Source: Yersinia proxima (lineage in GTDB: Bacteria; Pseudomonadota; Gammaproteobacteria; Enterobacterales; Enterobacteriaceae). Taken from it: a DNA stretch of 64,000 nt. Every line of letters starts with the position of its first letter. Positions within the stretch are counted from its first letter, which is position 1. A program made the translations under genes and the position numbers. Under the pieces are notes generated by a model, which saw only the letters and a list, made by a program, of their open reading frames with translations, had not been told where the DNA came from and searched no databases. This document shows, in pieces, positions 19,133 to 26,525 of the stretch. The stretch is taken from positions 431,617 to 495,616 of the forward strand of contig NZ_CABHYG010000016.1 in NCBI RefSeq assembly GCF_902170785.1, given 5' to 3'.

Positions 19133-19590
19133 GCTGCCACCTTCCCCTTGTCACCGAACCGGTTGGCCCACTCCACTTCTCGCTTGGCATCATCGCTAAA
19201 CTTCACGTTATGCTCAGTGCCGAACCAGTACGCTGCCTCAATAATTTCTACCATCTCGCTCTTTCTCATCTGGCTTGTACGATGACCAAAGCGAACATAG
19301 CCACCTGTAATGCCCGGTGCCTGTCTGCGTTCCTGATTCTTGGTTTCTGCTACAAGGTCAGTGATTAAGTCCTTCCAGTCCTCTTTGCTGTACTTCTCGC
19401 CATGCCAGAAAACTTGTTCGGCAATGTCAGTAAGCAGCGGCCACATTTTGTTATTCTGTGGAAGGCTTCGCTTGGGTTCCTGGATGATTACTTCTTTGGG
19501 GGATTTGAAATCGAGCGGTATGTTTCTGATGGCTGCTATTGCGTTTTGTCTGATGCTTTCGTTTAGAAGTAAATACTTCTGTTTATCCAT
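19129..19590 (-). CDS. ninB: NinB (Orf) recombination mediator
   Basis: 153 residues. KRSLPQNNKMWPLLTDIAEQ, then FWHGEKYSKEDWKDLIT, the GYVRFGHRTSQM segment and the FGTEHNVKFSDDAKREVEW end follow lambda NinB closely. NinB/Orf binds single-stranded DNA and acts in place of host RecFOR in phage recombination. It overlaps the upstream gene by eight bases. Confidence 0.92.
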   Translation of the reverse strand: MDKQKYLLLNESIRQNAIAAIRNIPLDFKSPKEVIIQEPKRSLPQNNKMWPLLTDIAEQVFWHGEKYSKEDWKDLITDLVAETKNQERRQAPGITGGYVRFGHRTSQMRKSEMVEIIEAAYWFGTEHNVKFSDDAKREVEWANRFGDKGKVAA

Positions 19591-20089
19591 TTGCCTTCCC
19601 CGGCGCGGCGGCTAGCATGGCCGCATAAATATTATCGAATTGAACGCAGAAAATAGTATCGTCGTCCAAGTCATAGACCACGTCATCGCATTCCATTGCC
19701 GCTGCCATCATTTCCGCTGTTGGATTGATGGGGGTTAGTTTCCAACCTTCAGGTATCTCCGGAGAGTTCAACTGTGGGGTGGCTACTATTGGCTTTTGGC
19801 AATCTCTTAAAAGCTCAATCGTGTTACCCAGCAAAATTGCCCTATTTGTTGCGCCAGTAGTCGGAACTTCAAGGTTTAAAATCCACTTCAATATTTTTTC
19901 TAATGCTGTTATTTCTCCAGAAATATCAGGATATATATTACCGGGTAAACCTTCAGCCCTCTTTGCAGCTAACGCGATTCTGGCTAGGGCTGCTACTTGC
20001 TTATGTGATGCAGGGAGGATGAGTAAACTTTCGTCTAACACCGCTAACTCTTCTAGTCTCTCTACAGTGAAACTATCTAATTCTTTCAT
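19583..20089 (-). CDS. phage protein with Ea22-like C-terminus
   Basis: 168 residues. The N-terminal half is helical with leucines; the end (EIPEGWKLTPINPTAEMMAA, then a YAAMLAAAPGK stretch) is a module found in many lambdoid accessory proteins of the Ea22 type. ATGA coupling links it to its upstream neighbour. Function unknown. Confidence 0.7.
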   Translation of the reverse strand: MKELDSFTVERLEELAVLDESLLILPASHKQVAALARIALAAKRAEGLPGNIYPDISGEITALEKILKWILNLEVPTTGATNRAILLGNTIELLRDCQKPIVATPQLNSPEIPEGWKLTPINPTAEMMAAAMECDDVVYDLDDDTIFCVQFDNIYAAMLAAAPGKANG

Positions 20090-20289
20090 GGCTTTACCTT
20101 ATGTTTAGATTGCAATGCATCCATCAACGAGTTGTTACGCTGTTTTAGTTCGCAAATAATGCAGAGCTGAATAACTCCTTCCCCTTCATTCCAGTTGCGA
20201 TTATTTAATTTCTGCCCGCACCGTAAATCACTACCGTTTGGGTTGAGATGAACACCACAACCAATTTTTTCATTTTTCCCGAATATCAT
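20086..20289 (-). CDS. small Cys-rich phage protein
   Basis: 67 residues with four or five Cys (CGVHLN, LRCGQK, CIICELK), suggesting a zinc ribbon. It lies between replication and nin genes in the same direction and overlaps the next gene by four bases. Similar short proteins accompany Ea22-like genes in enterobacterial phages. Function unknown. Confidence 0.65.
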   Translation of the reverse strand: MIFGKNEKIGCGVHLNPNGSDLRCGQKLNNRNWNEGEGVIQLCIICELKQRNNSLMDALQSKHKVKP

Positions 20290-20306
20290 TCACTCTCTCC
20301 CTTGAT

Positions 20307-20501
20307 TCATTGATAATCCCATTCAATATCTGCATTATCATCAAAGTTGATTCTGATAACCCCAAATCCACCGCACGAATGACAAACAACTGCATCACCA
20401 TCATAAAAAACATTATCAATGTCACTATCTGTGTGTACCGTCTTTTTAATACCGTTACATTGATAGCAGTCGGTCATTTTTGTAGTGTCTACGCTATGCA
20501 T
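20307..20501 (-). CDS. small DnaJ-type zinc finger protein
   Basis: 64 residues. CYQCNG near residue 12 and CHSCGGFG near residue 40 form a CxxC pair with the CxxCxGxG look of DnaJ zinc fingers. The C-terminus is acidic. No function known; a nucleic acid or protein contact role is plausible. Confidence 0.65.
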   Translation of the reverse strand: MHSVDTTKMTDCYQCNGIKKTVHTDSDIDNVFYDGDAVVCHSCGGFGVIRINFDDNADIEWDYQ

Positions 20502-20513
20502 ATAATTTCCTCT

Positions 20514-20828
20514 TTAAGACTTTTCATTACCCTTGATTCGAATACCGGCAGTGCGGAGGATTTTCCCGCATTCAAAAATACAATCGTTCCAAATACCCTC
20601 TCTCATCATCGCTTCGTACATAGTCATGTCGGGGTATTTTTCTGACTCTATATCTGCTGATTTTCGAGGCGGCAACTCCACCTCGATGCTTTCACGCCCG
20701 GCTTGATATGCCTTTTGAACTGCATTTTTAAATGTTTCAGGTGAAAGTGTGAGACTACTGGCGGGAACGATAAATTCCGATTTAAGCCAAGCTTCAAAGT
20801 CAGACTGCGATTTAGTTATGTCCATCAT
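20514..20828 (-). CDS. phage protein of unknown function
   Basis: 104 residues (first ATG at 20828, second ATG one codon later). It starts MDITKSQSDFEAWLKSEFIV, the beginning shared by many lambdoid accessory proteins (FEAWLK...), followed by AVQKAYQAGRES. ATGA-coupled to the helicase loader upstream. Confidence 0.7.
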   Translation of the reverse strand: MMDITKSQSDFEAWLKSEFIVPASSLTLSPETFKNAVQKAYQAGRESIEVELPPRKSADIESEKYPDMTMYEAMMREGIWNDCIFECGKILRTAGIRIKGNEKS

Positions 20829-21679
20829 GCAGCCCTCGACCGGTAGCTATCCCACGTAAACGCCAGCGTACAACCGCCACCATCATTCATCCGATCAATC
20901 ACTCGCTCACCGATAAAGGCGCTGAGTTCGTCTTTCGGAAGGTTGCTTATCAGGATGGTTGGCCGCATTTTTTCGTAGCGGGTATTGATGATTTCAAACA
21001 GGATTAACTTTTCAGACTCAGACCCAAACTGAACACCAACTTCATCGATGATCAGCAGATCAGGACTGGTGTACGCCTCGATAACTTCCTGCTCAGTAAC
21101 TTCAGCGTTCTTGCCCCATGATGACTTAAATTTTCGGGCTACCCGCAGAGCTGTAGTGAACAGTGCTGAGCTTTGGTGTTCGGTGATGACGTGCTTTGCA
21201 ATTGCCAAAGCAAGGTGATTCTTACCAGTGCCCGGCTTACCGGTCATAACCATTCCTCCGCCCTGCTTCAGGCGCTCTCTCCACTTGGACGCATAGGCTT
21301 TGCAAACATGCAGACAGCGAGCCGCCTCGTCGTTCTGGGGGTGATAGTTTTCCAGCGTGGCACTAGCGAACCGGTCTGGCAGTTGTAGGTCTGCCATCAG
21401 TCGCTTGATGTTTGCCTGTTTAACTCGGACATCCTCACCAGCCTGTTTTTCTTTCAGTGACTGAAGCTTTTCCATCAGGCAGGACGGGCAGGATGTTTTT
21501 GTCTGCAAGCTGCCTAAAGCTTTCATGGAGCGAACAAGTTGCTGAAATTCCCCATGGGTATCACAAACGGCTTGGCGATATTCGAATACCGTTCCCTCGA
21601 TAACCGCCGCTGGTTTCTTGATGTTTTCCAGAGAGGTTTCAAGCTTAGCAATCTCTTCTACGTAACTAAGCATAATCAT
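20825..21679 (-). CDS. DnaC-like helicase loader (replication)
   Basis: 284 residues. An N-terminal zinc-binding part (CDTHGEF, then CPSCLMEK) precedes an AAA+ core with Walker A GKPGTGKNH near residue 147 and Walker B LLIIDEVGVQ near residue 207, then LISNLPKDEL. This is close to E. coli DnaC, so it should load host DnaB at the phage origin. It replaces the lambda P type loader. ATGA overlap with the O-like gene supports joint expression. Confidence 0.9.
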   Translation of the reverse strand: MIMLSYVEEIAKLETSLENIKKPAAVIEGTVFEYRQAVCDTHGEFQQLVRSMKALGSLQTKTSCPSCLMEKLQSLKEKQAGEDVRVKQANIKRLMADLQLPDRFASATLENYHPQNDEAARCLHVCKAYASKWRERLKQGGGMVMTGKPGTGKNHLALAIAKHVITEHQSSALFTTALRVARKFKSSWGKNAEVTEQEVIEAYTSPDLLIIDEVGVQFGSESEKLILFEIINTRYEKMRPTILISNLPKDELSAFIGERVIDRMNDGGGCTLAFTWDSYRSRAA

Positions 21680-22515
21680 TCCTCCATCCAGCCCGGCGCG
21701 TCAGTCACACCGTAGTTCTTGGCTGAAAAATTATCGGCGGTAGCGCGGGCCGGGGTGGTAACAGGCTTGTTTTGATAAGCCTTAGTCCGTCCACTGTATT
21801 TCGCGGAATTGCGAATCCATGTGCGAAGTGCTGCGTCCCAGTTTTTGAATGTTGAACCTTTTGCCTCATGGTGATCGCAGAAAGCATCAAATTCGCTTTG
21901 CAGGTTAACGCCCATCTCAGCCGCCATTTTTAAATGGCCTTCTGATGGTGAAAACCCGGCTGGTCGCTGAGTGGATTTCGATGTCTTTTCGGAAGGGGAT
22001 TTCTTTGTCTCGGGTAATATCTTTTTAATGTCTTTATTGTCTTTTGTATTATTGTCTTTTGTGTTTAACAGATTCTGTAAAGTCGGATTTACTGATTCCG
22101 TAAAGGTTTTCTTTACAGATTCTGTAAAGTTTACAGTTTCAGTAAAGGGTTTACAGATACCGTTAAACTTCGTCTTCCAAGATGATATTTCCTTGTTGAT
22201 TCCCACCTGTCTGCCGGCCATCGTCAGGATGTTCATTTTGACGAGCTTATTGCGTTCCGTGCTGCACCGCGTTTCAGGTAGGCCAGTTAGTTCTGACAAC
22301 TGGGAATTCCCCACCCAGTCAGCCGATTTGTTATAGCCGTATGTCTTGCGAATGACCGCCAGAGTGATCAGGAGTTGATTCTGAGTTAACCCAGAGCCTA
22401 TGACCGCCTCAAGTAGTTCGTTAGCGATACGGGTATAACCGTTTTCGGTATCCACCACACGTCGCTCCTGCCCCCCTGATTCAGAGGGAAATTGAAGTAT
22501 CTCCGCTGTATTCAT
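21676..22515 (-). CDS. O-like replication initiator
   Basis: 279 residues. Residues about 20 to 115 form a winged-helix DNA-binding domain (NGYTRIANELLEAVIGSGLT, then LLITLAVIRKTYGYNK and ADWVGNSQLSELTGLP), as in lambda O. The middle carries a repeated F-T-E-S/T-V peptide pattern coded by the origin iterons, and the C-terminal part (WDAALRTWIRNSAKY) is the loader-contact region of this family. It starts in an ATGA overlap with the upstream gene. Confidence 0.88.
   Translation of the reverse strand: MNTAEILQFPSESGGQERRVVDTENGYTRIANELLEAVIGSGLTQNQLLITLAVIRKTYGYNKSADWVGNSQLSELTGLPETRCSTERNKLVKMNILTMAGRQVGINKEISSWKTKFNGICKPFTETVNFTESVKKTFTESVNPTLQNLLNTKDNNTKDNKDIKKILPETKKSPSEKTSKSTQRPAGFSPSEGHLKMAAEMGVNLQSEFDAFCDHHEAKGSTFKNWDAALRTWIRNSAKYSGRTKAYQNKPVTTPARATADNFSAKNYGVTDAPGWMEE
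22064..22167. other. phage replication origin: five palindromic iterons in the O-like gene
   Basis: Five imperfect copies of TTTACAGATTCTGTAAA start at 22064, 22088, 22112, 22130 and 22150. Each is a near-palindrome; spacings are 24, 24, 18 and 20 bases. An AT-rich stretch (22021-22063) lies on one side, as in lambda ori. Binding by the O-like protein is inferred from this layout. Confidence 0.85.
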
Positions 22516-23108
22516 TTGGCCTCCATGCCTTGGTCACCTTTGAAAACAAGCTGACCATTCATAATCGCATTCTTAATCGCTTTGAATTCCCACGCAAAAT
22601 ACTGTGACTCCACATATACCCGCAATTCTCTATAGTCGTGGGACTTGCGCTTAATGAACGCTTCGGCTGCTTCTCTGGTGAAATGGCTGTTAACGTATTC
22701 CCATTCCCATGCGTAACCGGTGACGGTGTGATCTTCCAAATCCTCAAGAACTAACCACTGTTCGAAAGTTGATAGGTCGGTGAAATACTTACTGGTTTCA
22801 TCGCGGGATTTTTTATTCAAATCGGTGCGTGAGTCCTCATCCAGATCAGCCCAAAACTCCAGCGGGGAAAACCATTCGTAATCATCAAGAAAGATCATCA
22901 GGTCAGATGCATAATCACGGTCTATGCCGCTAACAAGGCGCTTGTTCTGGACGATGAAAAGGGCATCAGCTGTGCAATGATCGTGAACGCCCTCTCCTTC
23001 ACTGTGATATTTAAGGCGGGTAAGGAAATCTTCCCATGTTTCAGCGGTAAGCTGATCACCCGTTGCAAGGCTTGGCGCTGGCTTTACAGCATCGGTTGGT
23101 AATGTCAT
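22512..23108 (-). CDS. phage protein of unknown function
   Basis: 198 residues, acidic and rich in aromatics, with no recognised domain. The start has AGGAG five bases upstream. It sits between cII and the O-like gene, where lambdoid phages sometimes carry an extra replication-region gene. The stop overlaps the next ATG (ATGA). Confidence 0.7.
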   Translation of the reverse strand: MTLPTDAVKPAPSLATGDQLTAETWEDFLTRLKYHSEGEGVHDHCTADALFIVQNKRLVSGIDRDYASDLMIFLDDYEWFSPLEFWADLDEDSRTDLNKKSRDETSKYFTDLSTFEQWLVLEDLEDHTVTGYAWEWEYVNSHFTREAAEAFIKRKSHDYRELRVYVESQYFAWEFKAIKNAIMNGQLVFKGDQGMEAK

Positions 23109-23132
23109 AATTACTCCTGTGAATTGATCCAG

Positions 23133-23426
23133 TTAAAAGTTCATAGTGAATTGTTCAGAGTCCCCACCTAGCCGTGGGGATTTTTGTTTTGCGAGCAACA
23201 ACGCCACTGACTTAGCCAGCCTTGCCATCTCGTCATCGACTACCCCCCATTCCAAAACAGCCAGAAGCATTGATATCTTCGGAATGAAGCTTTCTTTCCA
23301 GCGTGATATCTGTGATTTATCCACGCCTACAGCGTCAGCAATGTCAGTGACGCCTCGTAATGCAATCTTGTTCAGTAGTTGGCTCTCAATGATTCGAGCC
23401 TTGTTGCGTGTACTTGCACGTTCCAT
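23133..23426 (-). CDS. cII: CII transcriptional activator
   Basis: 97 residues. The segments IESQLLNKIALRGVTDIADA, VGVDKSQISRWKESFIPKIS and MLLAVLEWGVVDDEMARLA align by eye with lambda CII along its whole length. CII is the unstable activator that favours lysogeny by switching on cI and int promoters. Its C-terminus, which in lambda carries the FtsH degradation tag, differs (SEQFTMNF). Confidence 0.95.
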   Translation of the reverse strand: MERASTRNKARIIESQLLNKIALRGVTDIADAVGVDKSQISRWKESFIPKISMLLAVLEWGVVDDEMARLAKSVALLLAKQKSPRLGGDSEQFTMNF

Positions 23427-23461
23427 GCGTAATACTTCCCTTGTGGTTTAGATGTTGTTAC

Positions 23462-23534
23462 GTGACAAAGCTGTGAGCTTGTCACTTTGGTAGCCCCAGA
23501 CTTTCCGGGGTGAGGTCAGTAGTGTTAAAGAGCG
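23462..23534 (-). promoter_or_regulatory. nutR-like antitermination leader (boxA plus two hairpins)
   Basis: On the minus strand, eight bases after the cro stop, comes boxA CGCTCTTTAACA (23523-23534). A hairpin CCCCGGA-AAG-TCTGGGG (23494-23510, one G-U pair) follows, then ACCAAAG and a second inverted repeat GTGACAA/TTGTCAC (23462-23485). The same order occurs in the leftward leader at 24722-24785. Known nut sites have boxA and a boxB hairpin; the recogniser here is inferred. Confidence 0.75.
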
Positions 23535-23541
23535 GTAGTGC

Positions 23542-23763
23542 TTAAGCTGCTTTGTCTGATGAATCGCCGTACATGAGCCAGTGGGGATCACAACCAAGTG
23601 CTTTTGCTATCTCAAGCAAGAACCGAGGACGCTTTGTTACACCGGCTTCGATTTGTTGTAGCGACTGCTGCTTAATGCCGGTTTTCTCTGCCAATTCGAC
23701 TTGGGTTAGATTTAACTCGGCGCGTTTTTTCTTAATACGTTCTGAAATCGAATCCGTTTTCAT
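23542..23763 (-). CDS. cro: Cro-like repressor
   Basis: 73 residues from the ATG at 23763, which has GGAGG five bases upstream. An HTH_3 fold is visible ([20 protein letters not shown], then [13 protein letters not shown]). It is the first gene of the rightward operon, divergent from cI, with operators in between. Cro shuts down early transcription and opposes lysogeny. Confidence 0.9.
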   Translation of the reverse strand: MKTDSISERIKKKRAELNLTQVELAEKTGIKQQSLQQIEAGVTKRPRFLLEIAKALGCDPHWLMYGDSSDKAA

Positions 23764-23773
23764 TTTTGCCTCC

Positions 23774-23838
23774 ACAGTTTTATCTGTATTTAACGACAGT
23801 TTTGTATGTTTGTCAATTACAGGAATTACTGTGAGAAT
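23774..23838. promoter_or_regulatory. right operator with PR and PRM promoters
   Basis: Three operator-like sites: ACAGTTTTATCTGT (23774-23787), ACAGTTTTGTATGT (23796-23809) and ACAGGAATTACTGT (23819-23832). PR on the minus strand has TTGACA (23811-23816), 17 bases, TTAAAT (23788-23793). PRM on the plus strand has TTGTCA (23810-23815), 17 bases, GAGAAT (23833-23838). The sites overlap or flank both promoters in the lambda OR manner. Confidence 0.85.
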
Positions 23839-23862
23839 CACACCAAACGGAGAGGGTGAGAT

Positions 23863-24495
23863 ATGAGCCTTGCAGATAGAGTTAAATCTCGACGATTGGA
23901 GCTTGGTCTTAGTCAGGATCAGGCTGCCGAGCTTGCGAAAATAAGACAGCAGTCATGGGGGGCTATCGAAGATGGCTCAACAAAAAAGCCTCGCAACATT
24001 GTAGGCATTGCAAAGGCCTTACAGTGCGACCCTGCTTGGCTCATGGAAGGCGGAGTGTTTAAAACTATGGCAGACGTGGGAACAAGGAAGATCCCGTTGA
24101 TAAGCTACGTGCAGGCGGGAGCGCTGGCGCAGAACGCACAGATACTAAGTGAGATGGGCGAATTCGAATATGTATTGACCGACATGGATTGGTCAGAGAA
24201 TACTTTTGCATTAAAGATTGAGGGCGACTCAATGCAGCCTGAGTTCAAGGCTGGTGATGTCATTGTTGTTGATCCAGAGATAGAGCCATGCCCTGGTGAA
24301 TTCGTTGTTGCCAAGAATGGCGACTACGAAGCCACTTTTAAGAAATACAGGCCACAGGCCGTTGGAATTGATGGGGAGCCGGTTTTTGAATTGGTGCCAC
24401 TAAACCCAGATTACCCAACAATAAGATCAGACTTGGTTCCAGTTACAATAATTGGGACGATGGTAGAGCACCGAATTTACCGCCGTAAAAGATAA
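23863..24495 (+). CDS. cI: CI repressor with LexA/S24 self-cleavage domain
   Basis: 210 residues. An N-terminal HTH (residues about 5-60) precedes a LexA-like peptidase: cleavage pair Ala85-Gly86 in YVQAGAL, nucleophile Ser123 in GDSMQP and general base Lys160 in ATFKKY. RecA-stimulated self-cleavage would induce the prophage after DNA damage. ATG 23863 has GGAG upstream. It diverges from cro and ends at an intrinsic terminator. Confidence 0.93.
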   Translation: MSLADRVKSRRLELGLSQDQAAELAKIRQQSWGAIEDGSTKKPRNIVGIAKALQCDPAWLMEGGVFKTMADVGTRKIPLISYVQAGALAQNAQILSEMGEFEYVLTDMDWSENTFALKIEGDSMQPEFKAGDVIVVDPEIEPCPGEFVVAKNGDYEATFKKYRPQAVGIDGEPVFELVPLNPDYPTIRSDLVPVTIIGTMVEHRIYRRKR

Positions 24496-24514
24496 TTTAC
24501 CCAACTTCTTACCC

Positions 24515-24541
24515 AACCCAGCCTCTGTGCTGGGTTTTTTA
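24515..24541 (+). terminator. intrinsic terminator after cI
   Basis: AACCCAGC (24515-24522) pairs with GCTGGGTT (24529-24536), followed by a T run. It separates cI from the leftward early promoter. Confidence 0.85.
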
Positions 24542-24631
24542 TTGCCCAAATCCCGTTAAATCACTTTTTCACAGTTATTTTAAAAATAAATCACCTTAAA
24601 AAACAGGCGTGTATGTTCAATCTAAATATAA

Positions 24632-24676
24632 ATACAGTTTTATCTGTTGACGATAATACAGTTTTGTCTGTATATT
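24632..24676 (+). promoter_or_regulatory. left operator and PL promoter
   Basis: Two operators, ACAGTTTTATCTGT (24634-24647) and ACAGTTTTGTCTGT (24658-24671), share the consensus of the right operator. PL reads TTGACG (24647-24652), 18 bases, TATATT (24671-24676), so one site covers the -35 and the other the spacer. It drives the plus-strand early genes up to int. Confidence 0.85.
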
Positions 24677-24721
24677 TTAATCCATCAACACGGCAGGACG
24701 CCGACGCAGTACGACAGGAAG

Positions 24722-24785
24722 TGCTCTTTAACATTGACGGATTTCTCCCGGATAGTCTGGGAGACCAAAGAGAAGTTGGCTTTGG
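24722..24785 (+). promoter_or_regulatory. nutL-like antitermination leader (boxA plus two hairpins)
   Basis: boxA TGCTCTTTAACA (24722-24733) is followed by a perfect nine-pair hairpin with loop TAG (24744-24764; one G-U pair) and immediately by CCAAAG/CTTTGG (24765-24770 with 24780-24785). The hairpin loop region GGA-N-AG-TCT is shared with the right leader while the outer stem differs but stays paired, which indicates a conserved RNA structure. Confidence 0.78.
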
Positions 24786-24949
24786 CTTGGTGAGTGCACA
24801 GTGATGATGTGCAGCCTATGCGGTTACGGCGAGTAGCGGAAAATCCCCCGCCTAAGAGGTAAATGCAATTTCCACCGCCGAAAGATGTTAGCTCAATCCA
24901 GAAATTCATCACTGGACACCAAGACCAAAGCCAATCACCGGAGGTAATC

Positions 24950-25243
24950 ATGGTAGCGATCACAATCAAACCAGCCAAAGAGAATTCAAAGACACGCAAA
25001 TTTAAGCGTACAGGTGAATTCTTCGCGGCGAAGGATGCCAACCGAGTGTTGGCAAGCCGCATTGAAGCAGCGTTCACAAAGCTCTCTGAGGGCTGCACAT
25101 CTCGGATATGTAAAGCAACGATGTCTATACCCATTCGCAGTACAGAGCAGCCAAGCGCGGACAATATATGTTTGCCAGAGGTAGCTAAGTTTGCAGCAGG
25201 CTTCCGTAACATTCGTGAAGATTGCTATCACGTTATTAAGTAG
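24950..25243 (+). CDS. basic early protein, first gene of PL operon (candidate N analogue)
   Basis: 97 residues from the ATG at 24950, chosen because GGAGG lies five bases upstream; upstream in-frame starts lack a site. The N-terminus is strongly basic (MVAITIKPAKENSKTRKFKR), followed by a helical segment (ANRVLASRIEAAFTKL) and a Cys-containing part. It holds the place of lambda N, right after the nutL-like leader. No sequence similarity to lambda or P22 N was recognised; the role is inferred from place and charge. Confidence 0.55.
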   Translation: MVAITIKPAKENSKTRKFKRTGEFFAAKDANRVLASRIEAAFTKLSEGCTSRICKATMSIPIRSTEQPSADNICLPEVAKFAAGFRNIREDCYHVIK

Positions 25244-25271
25244 GCCCACCACATAGTTAAGGGGTAAGAGA

Positions 25272-25532
25272 ATGCACCAGTTTAAATTTGGTGATTACGC
25301 TCTGATTGAGCAAAAACGCCACGGCGCTCCAAATGAGATTTATGTCCACAAAGTGGTAAGCCATCTCAGCTCAAACTCATGGGTAGATGTTCCGGTTCAG
25401 TGTCCAGCTACTGAGAAGCAGCATAACCACATGGAAGCTGTTTGCTTATGCATATGCTGCGGTATTGATGAGACTGTGGTGAAAAGATACCGAGTTAAAG
25501 ACATGAAGTTAGCGCAGAACATAACGGCCTAA
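25272..25532 (+). CDS. small early phage protein
   Basis: 86 residues with a beta-rich start (MHQFKFGDYALIEQKRHGAP) and a C-terminal CLCICCG cluster that may bind a metal. 28 bases after the previous gene. No function recognised. Confidence 0.6.
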   Translation: MHQFKFGDYALIEQKRHGAPNEIYVHKVVSHLSSNSWVDVPVQCPATEKQHNHMEAVCLCICCGIDETVVKRYRVKDMKLAQNITA

Positions 25533-25555
25533 ATTGGCGGGTAAATGAGGAATGA

Positions 25556-25678
25556 ATGATGAGTCAATATCGAAACATAAGCATTGAATGGCTTCAACGA
25601 ATGCATGCGGATGGATATGTAGCTCTGTGTGATGGTGATTCGCAGGAAGTATTAGATTTCATCTCGGAACCCCAGTGA
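25556..25678 (+). CDS. 40-residue early phage protein
   Basis: Begins ATGATG with GAGG a few bases upstream and reads MMSQYRNISIEWLQRMHADG followed by YVALCDGDSQEVLDFISEPQ. Acidic and compact; no motif. The next 100 bases contain only a terminator and the following leader. Confidence 0.45.
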   Translation: MMSQYRNISIEWLQRMHADGYVALCDGDSQEVLDFISEPQ

Positions 25679-25734
25679 CCTTACCCCTGCCACTTAACCG
25701 GTGGCAGCAATAAGACCACTGAAACAAACAACGA

Positions 25735-25754
25735 GCTGCTTATGCGGCTTTTTT
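25735..25754 (+). terminator. intrinsic terminator in early operon
   Basis: GCTGC, loop TTAT and GCGGC (one T-G pair) are followed by six T. Being inside the PL operon it should need antitermination for the downstream genes to be expressed. Confidence 0.65.
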
Positions 25755-25780
25755 AATGCTTAAAAATTGAGGATGACCGC

Positions 25781-26446
25781 ATGAGCAAAGAAACAGTGAT
25801 TACCTTTAAAGGCTTTGACCAAAATCTTCAATGCCGTGGCTACCAGTTCGAAATCGGGAAAACGTTCACGCATGAGGGAAAGGTCGAGGCGTGCGGTTCT
25901 GGCTTCCACGCTTGTGAATCCCCTTTTGATGTTTTCGGATATTACTCACCAGCTGATAGTCGTTACGCGGTAACTGAGTCGTTTGGCACTATTGACCGTG
26001 AAGAGGATGGCGATACAAAAATAGCCAGCGCCAGCATAACTATTACAGCGGAACTCACTCTCCCTCAGTTTATTCAGCGCGGCATTGATTGGATCTGGAG
26101 CAAAGTTGATAAGTCGCTTGAACAGCAGATAATGACTGGCAACTGGTCAGCGGCAACCAACACTGGCAACCGGTCAGCGGCAACCAACACTGGCAACTGG
26201 TCAGCGGCAACCAACACTGGCAACTGGTCAGCGGCAGAAGTCTCTGGATCGCAATCTGTAGCCGCATCATTCGGCGAGAGTGGTAAAGCTAAGGCATCAG
26301 AAAACGGGGCTATTGTTCTGTGTTATCGAAATGACGACGGCGAGATAATTCATATCCGTGCCAGCAAAGTTGGCGAGAACGGAATTAAGCCGGATGTTTG
26401 GTATTCGCTGAATGAAAATGGTGAATTTGAAGAAGTAACCGAGTAA
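25781..26446 (+). CDS. DUF7666-like phage protein with nonapeptide repeats
   Basis: 221 residues. The first 115 form a domain with HEGKVEACGSGFHACESPFD, a pattern common in phage and bacterial DUF7666-type proteins. Then come 3.8 copies of TGNWSAATN coded by a 27-base tandem repeat, and a beta-rich end (GEIIHIRASKVGENGIKPDV). The repeats probably form a beta-helix. Role unknown. Confidence 0.7.
   Translation: MSKETVITFKGFDQNLQCRGYQFEIGKTFTHEGKVEACGSGFHACESPFDVFGYYSPADSRYAVTESFGTIDREEDGDTKIASASITITAELTLPQFIQRGIDWIWSKVDKSLEQQIMTGNWSAATNTGNRSAATNTGNWSAATNTGNWSAAEVSGSQSVAASFGESGKAKASENGAIVLCYRNDDGEIIHIRASKVGENGIKPDVWYSLNENGEFEEVTE
26135..26236. repeat. 27-bp tandem repeat, 3.8 copies, in frame
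   Basis: Units start at 26135, 26162, 26189 and 26216; the last is 21 bases. Copies differ at one position that changes Trp to Arg in the second unit. The period keeps the frame, so copy number can vary. Confidence 0.97.
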
Positions 26447-26525
26447 CTCCCCACCCCCACCAATCCCCAGAGTAAGCCTGACAACTGTCGGTGTTTTGCT
26501 GTGGGCTAAATACAAGGAAATGAGC

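Noticed and set aside
26135..26236. 27-bp repeats as a CRISPR array
   Set aside because: Units are directly adjacent, in frame within a coding sequence, with no spacers.
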